Part shown: positions 1 to 8,573 of the stretch, piece after piece
Layout of the letters: each line of letters begins with the position of its first letter
Position numbering within the stretch: the stretch's first letter is position 1
From: Gnetum montanum
Lineage: Eukaryota; Streptophyta; Gnetopsida; Gnetales; Gnetaceae
Reading direction: 5' to 3'
Length of the DNA: 25,230 nucleotides
NCBI GenBank assembly: GCA_015680685.1
Contig: MNCI01021446.1
Coordinates: forward strand, 94,203 to 119,432
Translations under genes and position numbers: made by a program
The notes under the pieces: model-generated
Database searches by the model: none
Told to the model about the DNA's origin: nothing
The model's input: only the letters and a program-made list of their open reading frames with translations

Positions 1-680
1 AAGTATAGCATCTTCACATTTAAATGCTTTTGTATGTCCTTTAGTAAATTGAAGCCATTCCTTTCTAATTAAGCTAGCCTTACAAGGTGAATATAATCGA
101 TTAACATATTCTAAAAAACCTATTCTTACATCAAAATCATCACAAGGCCTTGTTGGATTTCTATCTCTATGTTTTGAAGAATACCACTTAATATTTAATG
201 CATATGCAACCATATGCAATGGGGTATTTGTAGCATTTCATATTTTTAGAATCAATGGAAATAACTTAGCATTATAAAAATCAAGAGAGCTATCCATTTC
301 TATAACCCTTTTTCTAATTTCTGTTAACATATTTTCATAAATTACATAAATTTCTCCTAATGCAAGTGTATCTATATTAGCATAGCATAACGGATGAAAT
401 CAACAATAGGTTGCAGCATGCTAACAATCCTCCTACAATATAACAAATACTTATTTTTAATAAGATATAAAGATGCAAACAATGAAAAATAAAGAATTAT
501 ATTTTAAATAAATTATTTCTTACTTCATTTGTTTCCACCACTCATCTGATAAAATCTTTTTTCTAACTCTTTTTCCCATAGTTGTGTTGGCTTCTTCCCA
601 GTTTTTTTATTTACTAGTTATAACCATTGTTTGTAATGATTCTTGTATCTCTTGCATTCTCTCCAACATTATGAAATATG
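1..680 (-). pseudogene. hAT transposase relic, exons 3 and 4 (C-terminal half, continues off the left edge)
   Basis: Exon 3 (about 680-524) reads YFIMLERMQEIQESLQTMV and then, after one in-frame stop, GKRVRKKILSDEWWKQMK, ending at donor GAA|GTAAGA. A 91-bp intron (433-523) follows. Exon 4 begins after acceptor TTGTAG at 433. It reads SMLQPIVDFIR, shifts frame once, continues LALGEIYVIYENMLTEIRKR and NTPLHMVAYALNIKWYSSK, then runs off the window. These segments match the part of DUF659/hAT proteins between the catalytic core and the C-terminal dimerisation domain; the dimerisation domain itself would lie beyond position 1. The first acceptor of exon 3 is unclear. Together with the two exons to the right it makes one decayed gene of at least four exons. 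Confidence 0.7.
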
Positions 681-773
681 AAGCATAGATGTTTTACAGA
701 ATTTATAATTAGTTTAGCATTAATAAATCAAATTTCTAAAAAACACACAATATAGATTTTTGTATTCTATTAC

Positions 774-1334
774 CTTGTTTCTATAGGCTTTTTGAAAGTC
801 TTATTTTTGCTACATTCTTAAACAAGGAATTTGAATAATGATGATTGCAAATGAAAATTTGTATGTCTCTTGCATCTATAATAAGCTTTTTCACCCAATC
901 AATTTTACCAATATCACGAAGTGTATTATTTAGAAAATGAACACAACAAGGAGTCCAAAATATATTTGGATGAATCATTTTTATCATTTTTCCTGCACGT
1001 CTACAAACAGGAGCTGAATCTATTATAATTTAAATAATGTTGTTTGAACCAATAGTTGCAATTGCTGTCTCTAATAATTTGGCTTAAAAATTAGCATCTT
1101 TTATATGATTGGAGCAATATGTAGCATTAAGAAAAAATGGTCCAAGTTGACAACTAATTATAATATTAATTAATGGACGTTGACGAATATCAGTCCATCC
1201 ATTCATTATAATAGAACAACCACTTTGCTGCCAAAATTGCTTCCATTCCTCCAACTTTTTCATGCCAAGTTCATACCTCTCATCAAGAAGATCATTTCAA
1301 ATTCTATTTTTAGTTGGAGGGATATAAGATGAAC
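774..1334 (-). pseudogene. hAT (DUF659-type) transposase relic, exon 2, DUF659 core
   Basis: This exon carries the DUF659 core, part of the RNase H-like catalytic fold of this hAT group. It starts after an acceptor TTTGGCAG at 1335. Recognisable text in order: WKQFWQQSGCSIIMNGWTD (the usual D of D-G-W-T is N here), RPLINIIISC, an IIIDSAP segment at the second conserved Asp strand, AGKMIKMIHPNIFWTPCCVH, and a D-I-G-K segment. In-frame stops interrupt it (after DANF and near the start). A short frame change precedes the terminal K-P-I-E-T-R, which ends at donor AAG|GTAATA (773). The domain order and canonical introns show a once-spliced gene; the stops and the D to N change make an active product unlikely. 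Confidence 0.75.
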
Positions 1335-1407
1335 CTGCCAAATAAAAATATTAGTTTTACTAATAATTTTAAATAAAAAATGATAATTTAAAATTTAAAA
1401 ATATTAC

Positions 1408-2013
1408 CTGCTTCAATGGCACAACGAATTGCTTCTTTGAATGAAGGAGTACGTGCAAGTTTAAATCGTAATCCATTTGCATAGAACATTTTTGCAATAC
1501 TAACATCAACCTTTTTTTTTCAACTTGAAAACTTATTTCTATTTGTTTAAGCACTTTTCTTTTTGCTGGTTGTACAACATCCTTTGTCTTGTTCTTACTT
1601 TCCTCTGTTCGAACACTTACAGTAATGCTCTTTATCATAGACTTTGCTTGAAAGTAGTCATACATAGCTTTTTGAATATCATGATATGAAAATTTACATG
1701 CAATAACACCTATTCCTGGTTTATTTTCTAATGTCTGAAAGAAATGATGATGTATTCTTGTACCACTTGTAGCGAATTCATGGCTATATACATGACACTT
1801 CCATCTTTTGCTTCCACCTCCTCCACTCCTATAAGTGTCTAATTGTCTTACGAATTTTTTTAATGGAGATTTCAAAATAAATCTACCTTTTGCAAATGGT
1901 TTCAAAATTTTCACATTACAATCTAAGACATTTTCTTCTTGCCATGCATTTTCCTCCAATAGAGTACTATCTATTTCATTTTCATTACTATCTATGTCTT
2001 GAATAGAGCTCAT
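1408..2013 (-). pseudogene. hAT (DUF659-type) transposase relic, exon 1 with degenerate BED finger
   Basis: This is the N-terminal exon of a DUF659-family hAT transposase, a nuclear DNA transposase. It opens with an ATG at 2013-2011 (MSSIQDIDSNENE). Around residues 68-90 it has a BED-like finger: a W-K-C, then F-x-T-S-G-T-R-I-H-H-H, where a second Cys is expected but Tyr/Ser are present, so the zinc site is damaged. A 9-A homopolymer (T run at 1512-1520 on the plus strand) shifts the frame. Beyond it, in another frame, the family text resumes (KLARTPSFKEAIRCAIEAG) up to a canonical donor CAG|GTAAT at 1407. An intron of 73 bp (1335-1407) leads to the next exon. Seen: ATG, finger remnant, frameshift, splice sites. 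Inferred: non-autonomous relic. Confidence 0.72.
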
Positions 2014-2377
2014 CTTTATGACTCTGTAAATATTAATGGTGAAAATTAGAAAATGAGATATTACTGCTACTCTTCACAAAAGTTAAAATGAATTTTAAAA
2101 AAAATTACAAATAAATATACTTACCAATTGCCCAAATTATTGTGACTAAGGGTATTTATTTTTTCTTTTTCTGCTAGCAAAGAGCTTTTAGAAAAATGTC
2201 TTAAAATCTTTAACATTAAAATGTCATTCAATGACATAAATCTGGAAATGCAAAACAATAATAGAGTCAGGGAAAATATTAAAAATACAAAATAGTGATA
2301 AATTTAAAAATAACAAAATGAAATTTGAATAAGAAATAGAAAAAAAAATTGAAAATCATAAACAAATGTACTTCGGA
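2014..2377. other. AT-rich upstream flank of the hAT relic
   Basis: This non-coding, A/T-rich stretch lies upstream of the hAT start codon and probably holds the transposon's 5' region. I found no convincing hAT terminal inverted repeat or 8-bp target duplication, so the element end is undefined. The translated frames here are short and low-complexity. Confidence 0.4.
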
Positions 2378-2409
2378 CAACCTATTGTAGGAGGATAAAC
2401 AATAGGTTG
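2378..2409. repeat. 11-bp perfect inverted repeat with 10-base loop
   Basis: CAACCTATTGT (2378-2388) and ACAATAGGTTG (2399-2409) are exact reverse complements, separated by AGGAGGATAA. The right half is also the start of the adjacent tandem array. The loop piece matches, in reverse complement, the intron-exon junction of the hAT exon at about 425-437. Confidence 0.85.
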
Positions 2410-2566
2410 CAGCATGCATTAAATCAAAAAGGGAAGAAAATAATTTCAGAGGATAAACAATAAGTTGTAGCATGCATTAAATCAGAAAGGGAAGAAAATA
2501 ACTTCAGAGGATAAACAATAGATTGCAGCATGCATTAAATCAGAAAAGGAATAAAATGACTTTAAA
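2393..2566. repeat. 58-bp tandem repeat, three copies
   Basis: Units start at 2393, 2451 and 2509, each opening GGATAAACAATA, followed by G-rich then GCATGCATTAAATCA and an A-rich tail ending near CAGA. The period is exactly 58 bp, with a few substitutions between units. The first unit contains AACAATAGGTTGCAGCATGC, identical to positions 402-421 in hAT exon 4. Confidence 0.9.
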
Positions 2567-3473
2567 GGCTTGAAGTGGCGACCGACTATTTATTTATAAT
2601 TTGGATGAGTGGTTTAGGCACGGCGTGAGGCTCACCCTTGATAATCAAGTCCAGCCACATAAAATATTGCTACATTTTCATGGAAAACTAATACCAAGCA
2701 TATAAGCCAATAAAGTTATCAGATTTTAACATTAGGAATCCCTTCCCCACCACCATTTTCACAAAGCTCTATCTGCTTGTGTGTTGTTAGTAATGCTCTC
2801 GGCAAGTTCATGACACGTTTTGGGCTTATGGGCTCGCTTTATAGAGTTGGGATAGGAGATTCAGAGGCGGGTCTTTGGAGTTTTTGAATTTGTTGTTGTG
2901 GGTTGAGTTCATGCCTCTTGCATGTTTGACTGGAGATGTTGACTAGGGCTTCCCACAAAGATTTGGGAAGGATATGGTGCTGAAATTTTGTTTGAACTTT
3001 GACCAAGTGTATGCTTCGACTATTCTGTTTACACTTGTAGCGGGAGAGGGGCCTGATAGCAGTTTTGTAACCAACTGATTCCCTTCCCTCACAGGTTATG
3101 TGCATTTATGATAGGCTAGAATCATGGCCGTTACATGAAAACAGAGACGCAACATGAGATGGCCATGGCCCATGAATAAAAATACGAAACCAATCTACTA
3201 AATAAAAATATTTTTGCTAAAATCATCTCAATAAACTAAAACGAAAAGTAAAGATCATCAAGAGGTAAATCTAAGCAAAATAGGCAACTCAATTGTTAAG
3301 AAAATCCACTACTAAAGATCAGACAGGAATGTGTTCTCACGCAAACCAGAAGAGCAAGACGGAAGGGAAAGAAAAGCGGATTTCGTGCTCACGAATCATG
3401 ATAGAGATGGAGAAAAATCTTTAGAGATGGAGAAAAATCTTTACAGCAATGAGGGAAGACGCAAATAAGGTGA
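2567..3473. other. Unassigned intergenic DNA with a 20-bp tandem duplication
   Basis: I recognise no gene. The longest minus-strand frame (2839-3105, 88 codons) resembles nothing I know. The only clear structure is a 20-bp unit (TAGAGATGGAGAAAAATCT with one leading base) occurring twice head to tail at 3401-3420 and 3421-3440. Base composition is less AT-rich than the hAT region to the left. Confidence 0.5.
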
Positions 3474-4149
3474 GTGCATTCTTACCGAACCAAGAGCGAA
3501 AGTTCAGCGGAAAAATTCAAGCTGTGTTGCCGGTGCACTAAGCTTACAAAGCTAAAGCATGTAGCGCTCGCATTTAAAGAACGTAAGAAATATCATCCAA
3601 ATTTTTTAAGAACAAAAACTAGAATTAAGGATCAAAGAGAACCACTCGCAATGCGTGCCTACGCAGGCTCCGCAAGCAAGGAGATACTCCGTCCAGATTC
3701 GGCTGGAAGAAAACGATCCATTTTCCCAGGAAAGACCATGAGTAAAAAAGATGAAAAGTATAGAATGGTAAAGTATAGACTATAGAATGATAGATGTGCA
3801 GCGCATTCTGTAAAGCTGCATCAACAGGTAATTCCAAAGGCAAGTCTCCTACCCAGTCACCCAAATCAGACTAGGCAGACGAGACCCCCTTGATCAGGAG
3901 AAATGCTCATCTCCTCCTTCGTCACTGCTTGCAAATGAAAAATTGAAGCTGAGGCAAAGAATTTTACAGCTCAAAGAGAGAAATAAGGCATTTGGAGAGC
4001 CTACGGAAGCATCCAAATCCCTATCAATGGCGGAATAGGAGGAGCATCTGTCAATAAAAGGTATTGGATGCGGATGCAATTTGTAGGGAAACAGGTAAGA
4101 TTGGACACAATTTGCAGGTAAAAATAGGTAAGATTTTAATCGACAATGA
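3474..4149. other. Unassigned DNA upstream of the gypsy relic
   Basis: Open frames exist on both strands (for example 3474-3785 plus, rich in Lys/Arg) but neither shows a known domain. A short plus-strand stretch near 3925-4020 reads as a charged, coil-like peptide (NEKLKLRQRILQLKERNKAF), then stops. It may be older internal sequence of the Ty3/gypsy element that follows, but I cannot show that. Confidence 0.35.
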
Positions 4150-4656
4150 ATGTTTTGGTTGAGAGTTGAAAATTGGAATTTACGTACCCAATGCGGATTT
4201 TTACACCTTCTGTACACGTGCCTGAATCCACCGCGAACGGTTCGTGAGATTTTCTTGGGAATCGTGAATCTCTGGCAGAAGTTTCATGCGATGGTGAGAA
4301 GACATCTAGTGGGGGCTATAAAAAGGTATAAAGTTGCAACTGATGCACATCGGAGGGAAGTGCAATTTGTGGAAGGAGCTATAGTTATGGTGTGGTTGAG
4401 GCAAGACCAAATCCGTCAGAGATATGCAAAAATGCAGCCTAGGAGAATTGGTGGATTCCGGCTCAAAAAAAAGATTTCTAATAATGCGTATGGGTTGTTG
4501 CTGCTTGCAGGAATGAAAATCTCGCCTTCTTTCAATGTCATGGACCTGCAAAAATGGACACCGCTGAAGGAAACACTACCAAGAACATTCTACCATGAAG
4601 ATAAAGGATTCCACCATGAAAATGAAGGTTTCCACTGGAAAGCTGAAAGATCATAG
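4150..4656 (+). pseudogene. Ty3/gypsy integrase C-terminal fragment
   Basis: This is a 168-codon remnant of a Ty3/gypsy polyprotein. The first 45 or so residues are not recognisable. From about residue 48 it matches the plant gypsy integrase C-terminal module: RRHLVGAIKRYKVATDAHRR, then VQFVEGAIVMVWLR (family: EGDLVMVRLR), RRIGGFRLKKKISNNAY (family: R-x-G-P-F-x-I-L-K-x-I-x-x-N-A-Y), and MKISPSFNVMDL (family: M-x-I-S-P-x-F-N-V-x-D-L). The integrase catalytic core, RT and protease are missing upstream. The tail (4588-4629) has a 21-bp unit repeated twice, giving FYHEDKG then FHHENEG. No LTR pair was found around it. It is certain as a gypsy fragment and surely inactive. Confidence 0.85.
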
Positions 4657-5344
4657 AGAAACTCACATCATGATGGCGTAGAGCAAAATTTACCAACAAC
4701 CATCGTAGGTAAAAATTCAAGCACAAGCTTAAGCAGATTTGTTAGACAGAGGCAGCCGAATGTAAGGTTTGCTGATTATGGGTCAACCTGAGGAAAAGTT
4801 GGAAATCCACCGTGAGAGTATGATGAGGACATCGCCAATTTCTTTGATTATTTTATTTTATTTTGGCTGCCATCTGCTATTCTGTAAATGTCTATGAATT
4901 CTGGACATTAACGTTGTTGGGGAAGGCTAGATAAATATGGGTGCTGCTGGGTTGAAAAATACGGGCATGAGTGTGGATGCTGGGTTTTGTTGTAAGAGTA
5001 AAGGTTCTATTGGGTTCATATTCTTGTATCCCTACCATGCCTTGTATATAATTGTATATAATTTTCATGTGGTAACACCTTGTTTTTTTTTCTCCTTTGT
5101 TGTGTTGTATTGTTGGGTTTTCCTGGCAAGTTGCGCTTGGATCATTTGGGAGGCTGTCGCGTTGTTAATAACAGTTTGTGTTGCATCAGCGTGGAAGTTT
5201 GTGTGTTTTCATTTGCCTCCACTGCCACGGTGATACATACACCGTGAAGATAACTTCCCACCGTTTGTCACGATGATCATGGTGTTGCTTTATTATCAAC
5301 TGTAGAGCCCACGGTGTTGCTTATTTTCTGCTTGAAATCATTAG
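4657..5344. other. Probable 3' remnant of the gypsy element and unassigned DNA
   Basis: Plus-strand text just after the integrase stop (QRQPNVRFADYG near 4750) could be the polyprotein tail. A 98-codon frame at 4937-5233 is hydrophobic (two aromatic-rich stretches) but has no recognisable family and probably reflects T-rich DNA. At 5224-5350 the motif CACGGTG/CACCGTG recurs several times, with GTGTTGCTTTATT and GTGTTGCTTATT about 45 bp apart. No gene is supported. Confidence 0.35.
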
Positions 5345-5582
5345 CATCCACCGCGTCCTGTCGTTGCCGTAGATGTTGTATTAGATAAACTGCTTTGTTC
5401 ATACTTCATAGCCTGCACCAAACTAGTTTTGGCAGAGTAGATATACATTGAGGCAGCAATCGTAAGAAATGGCATGTATATTCTCTACTTAATGACTTTC
5501 TGCTGGGGTGCATCAGACATAATACCCCTATGGCAAATGCCATTGTCAACCATAAATTGTTTGAAAGTAGCGGAGAGTATTT
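5345..5582 (-). pseudogene. Very decayed Ty1/copia integrase fragment (older insertion target)
   Basis: Reading right to left from 5582, one frame gives FKQFMVDNGICHRG, then SDAPQQ, a stop exactly where the catalytic Glu of copia integrase (PQQNGVxER) should be, then R and FLTIAASM at the place of the family's LLxMARSM. A segment with S-L and L-x-N near the place of SLWxEAxxTAxYLxN follows. The spacing between P-Q-Q and A-x-S-M is the same as in copia integrases (21 positions). Only scattered identities remain, so this is a moderate call. The complete copia element beginning at 5585 is inserted next to it; on the other flank (12619 on) the same frame stays open for about 27 codons. Confidence 0.45.
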
Positions 5583-5584
5583 TC
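5580..5584. repeat. Target-site duplication, left copy (TTTTC)
   Basis: The five bases before the 5' LTR are repeated exactly after the 3' LTR (12614-12618). Five bases is the usual copia integrase stagger. This shows a single insertion event with no later recombination between different elements. Confidence 0.93.
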
Positions 5585-6062
5585 TGTAACAATGAATTAG
5601 CAGTTTATTATTTGCAAACTACACTTTCTGTTTGTACTGTCGGATAGTTTTAGAATTTTCCCTTGGACAGCAACATGATAGTTTTCGTTGCAATCCATCC
5701 GTTCCAACCGATTGATTGTTATCTGGAAATGGTCTCATATTTTTCTAATGGTAACTGATTTTTGGACCTTCTAACTTCTTGATGGGAGAACAAGGCACGG
5801 GGAATCAATTGCAGTGTAGCAGTTTAGGTCCCTTTCACAGTCGCTTACAGTCTACATACACCATCACCGCAGAGCGCCCGTGTGAAAGTAGATCCGGAAC
5901 ATTTAGGCATCAATGGCATCAATGGCTGGAGGTCAGTTCGATCTGTTTTTCAAATTGATTTGTGCATTTTTTGTTTCATGCACATTTGTAGATTAAGAGA
6001 TATGTTTTTACATGCTTCCGCTTGTGCAATCCAGTTTTGATGCACTGGAAAGATTTCTAACA
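5585..6062 (+). repeat. 5' LTR of the copia element, 478 bp
   Basis: It begins TGTAACAATG and ends TTCTAACA, with the canonical TG...CA termini. It is aligned end to end with the 3' LTR (12131-12613). It contains a short exon-like ATG segment and splice donor (5913-5937). I see no convincing TATA box, so the transcription start is not placed. Confidence 0.96.
5913..5931 (+). other. Predicted first coding exon of gag, inside the LTR
   Basis: ATG GCA TCA ATG GCT GGA G runs to a strong donor, GAG|GTCAGT. If spliced to the acceptor before the gag ATG (7778-7779), the leftover G joins CT to make Ala and the frame continues into gag without a stop. This would add seven codons to the gag N-terminus. 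The same ATG and donor are intact in the 3' LTR (12464-12488). Splicing is inferred; the barley element BARE is known to make a spliced gag RNA, so the idea has precedent. Confidence 0.6.
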
Positions 6063-6064
6063 TT

Positions 6065-6076
6065 TGGTATCGGAGC
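6065..6076 (+). promoter_or_regulatory. Primer binding site (initiator Met tRNA)
   Basis: TGGTATCGGAGC starts two bases after the 5' LTR. It matches the plant initiator-methionine tRNA 3' end complement TGGTATCAGAGC at 11 of 12 positions (A to G at the eighth). Confidence 0.9.
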
Positions 6077-7206
6077 AATAGATCTCTGCCTTGATGCTTA
6101 GTTTTGGTTTTCTGGGTTTTGCTGCATTATTTCTGTCTGCAAATTTTTGCAATTTTTGTCTATGCATTTGGGGGTTTCTATAATTTTGTCTACATATTTT
6201 TATGATGTTAGTAGATCTAGTGAGATCTGGAACCTCGATTTATGGTGCCCCTTTAGCTCAATTAAAATGAGTGCTTCAGCATTTGGATCCTTGATTTTTC
6301 ATGCTGGCCTTATGTTTTCTTCTGGCCTTGGATCTGCTACGCTGAGAGAATGGTGCTATCTCGGGCAGTCTATCCGATTGAGGCAGTGGGTGCTGTAGGA
6401 AGAGTAAAGGATTGAATATTGCTGTTGCTATTTCTGTAAGCGATGGATGAAGTTTTATTACATGCAGTTTTCAATATGGCTATGAAAATAATGTAAACGG
6501 TTTTCATGTTGAATGTTGGCCTTGGCATATTATTTTTCTTTTTCACACTGCGCGATGCTCCAATGAGGATTTTTATTTTTCTGGTTGATTAATGATGGAA
6601 CCTTTTATTTTTCCTGGTGGTATTTTTGAAATATCCTTTGACATGAAAAAGGAATTTTACTGCGATTTGGACATCAATATAAAGTTTTGTCTATTTCAAA
6701 CACTGTTTTTTTAAATTTATTTTATCAATGCTTTGGAATCTAAGTACAGAAAAGGTCCTTGATAAATGCACAATTTTGGACATTTGAATTTAAATTGATG
6801 GCCTTTGAAATATTTAATTTGCTCACATGGGTGAGTAATTTTGGCATTTGGAATGACAGTTTTAACACTACCATTTTTCGAAATAAGGATGCATTGATTT
6901 AAATGATTCATGTGGCAGAAAATATATATATAGATATATATTCCATTGTTGTTTTGAAAAATGGCAATTATGGACTCATGTTTTGGTGTTTTTCAAGCAA
7001 GAAATGATTGTAGGTTTTTTCATGCTTGCTTAGAATTTAATTGCATTTTGTCAATATTGATTTTGATGCATAATGTAATCGTATGTATAACAAAAAAGAA
7101 AATTTTGCATCATTTACTAGTGATCCTTATAATTTGTATAGTCATAGAGTGGCCACAGCATCTTTGATTATACAAAATTATAAATTAAGAGTTTTGGATC
7201 ACATAA
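6077..7206 (+). other. Copia leader, unique part
   Basis: This is T-rich, non-coding leader between the PBS and the duplicated block. Short frames (6147-6398, 6961-7167) have no recognisable domain and are interpreted as chance. It would lie inside the proposed leader intron. Confidence 0.6.
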
Positions 7207-7752
7207 GTAATTGTAATTAATCACATGTAATATAATAGACTTTATCCCATAGGAATTTATATTATATTTAATGTGGTTAATCAGGATGAAATGTTGAATT
7301 ATATTTCTTAATTTGCCCACAGGGATTAAGAAAAGGCATATAATTCAATAGTTTCCTCATAAGGATATATGGATCTATTTGAATTAAAATTTAGCCCACA
7401 GGCAATTTTATGTCATTTGATTCATATCTTGCATGTTTTACATTGGTAAATGTGCCCTAAGGTATTTCATCACATATATAGTATTGTGATTAATCATCTG
7501 TCATATGATAGATTTTGTCCCACATGAATTTCCATTATATTTACAGTGATTAATCAGGGTGAAGTATTGAATTATTTTTCTTAATTTGCCCACAGGGATT
7601 AAGAAAAGGAATATAGTTTAATAGCTTCATCATAAGGATATATGAGTCTGTTTGAATTAAAATTTAGCCCACAGGCAATTTTATGTCATGTGATTCATAT
7701 TTTTGCATGTTTACATTGGTACACATGTCCTACAGTTTATAGCCTAAAATTT
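7207..7752 (+). repeat. 273-bp tandem duplication in the copia leader
   Basis: Two diverged copies lie head to tail, about 7207-7479 and 7480-7752, with a constant 273-bp offset at several anchors: ATTAATCA (7216/7489), TTGCCCACAGGGATTAAG (7313/7586), TTAGCCCACAGGCAATTTTA (7391/7664) and CATTGGTA (7441/7714). Similarity fades over the last 20 bases or so. The CCCACAGG-type core occurs twice in each copy. Confidence 0.88.
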
Positions 7753-7781
7753 AGTGACATAAGCATGTTTATTTTGCAGCT

Positions 7782-8573
7782 ATGCAACCTGTAAATTACT
7801 CTGACTTTAAATGTGACATTCCTGAATTGATGGGTGATAATTACAAGGTGTGGAAGGAGAGAATTCTCCTTCATTTAGGATGGATGGACATTGATTATGC
7901 TATCCGTAAGGATGAACCACCTGCGGTTAATGCAACCAGCCATCCAGATGATATTGGTCTTTATGATAAATGGGAGCGATCTAATCGTCTCTGCGTAATG
8001 TTCATAAAAACCAAGATCTCGGCTGGTATACGTGGATCATTGGAACAGTATAACAATGTGCGCGCTTTGTTAAAAGCTATTGATGAACAATTTGAAACAT
8101 CAGACAAAGCGTTGGCCAGCAGCTTGATAATGAAGTTCTCATCCATAAAGCTCACTAGAATTGGTGGTGTGCGTGAGCACATCATGCACATGAGGGACAT
8201 AGCGGCTTAACTAAAAACACTTGAGGTTGAGATGTCTGAATCTTTCTTTGTGCACTACATCCTAAACATGCTCCCACCGCAGTATGGACCCTTTAAGATT
8301 TCTTACAACACACATAAGGACAAATGGTCAATTAACGAATTAATGACCATGTGTGTGCAAGAAGAGGGTAGACTTGCCATGGAAGCGAAGGAAAGTGTGC
8401 ATCTGGCCATGCAAGGAAAGAACACAAAACAAGTCAACACTAAAGGGAAGGGAAAAATCCCTCCACAAGTTGATATCAAGAAGGAATCTAGATGCTTTTT
8501 CTGTAAAAAGAAAGGGCACATAAAGAAAGATTGCCTTAAACATCAGAGATGGCTTGAAAAGAAAGGTACTTAA
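7782..8573 (+). pseudogene. gag: Copia gag (capsid/nucleocapsid), one internal stop
   Basis: This is the Gag part of the copia polyprotein, which forms the cytoplasmic virus-like particle and binds element RNA. It starts at ATG 7782 (MQPVNYSDF), two bases after a splice-acceptor-like TTTTGCAG. The capsid-like region includes DNYKVWKERILLHLGW and ends in a zinc knuckle CFFCKKKGHIKKDC (C-x2-C-x4-H-x4-C, near 8494-8535). A TAA at 8208-8210 interrupts it after 142 codons; the frame continues unchanged on both sides, so a single C to T change (CAA to TAA) is the simplest cause. A second TAA at 8571-8573 separates it from pol, again in frame. The usual plant copia design is one gag-pol frame, so both stops are read as inactivating mutations, not programmed recoding. 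Confidence 0.93.

Larger units (their letters stand above)
5932..7779 (+). other. Predicted leader intron of the copia element, 1,848 bp
   Basis: It begins GTCAGT in the LTR and ends GTTTATTTTGCAG two bases before the gag ATG. The boundaries fit plant consensus, the phase is kept, and the interval has no long coding frame. It contains the PBS and the duplicated leader block, so splicing would give an mRNA that cannot serve as reverse-transcription template while unspliced RNA could. No transcript evidence is available here. Confidence 0.55.

Noticed and set aside
1-2580. Defined hAT ends with terminal inverted repeats
   Set aside because: I looked near the array and the flank and found no matching terminal repeat or 8-bp duplication; the left end is outside the window.
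3474-3785. 103-codon basic frame
   Set aside because: No recognisable family; an overlapping opposite-strand frame is equally open, so chance is likely.
4937-5233. 98-codon hydrophobic frame that could look like a membrane protein
   Set aside because: Hydrophobicity follows from T-rich DNA; no family, no conserved motif, and it sits in decayed repeat sequence.
8208-8210. Programmed stop-codon readthrough in gag
   Set aside because: The stop lies in the middle of the capsid-like region, not at the gag-pol border, so mutation is simpler. I saw no readthrough context.
8571-8573. gag-pol border stop as a deliberate recoding site
   Set aside because: Plant copia elements usually have one continuous frame; a single base change explains it, although it is better placed than the first stop.
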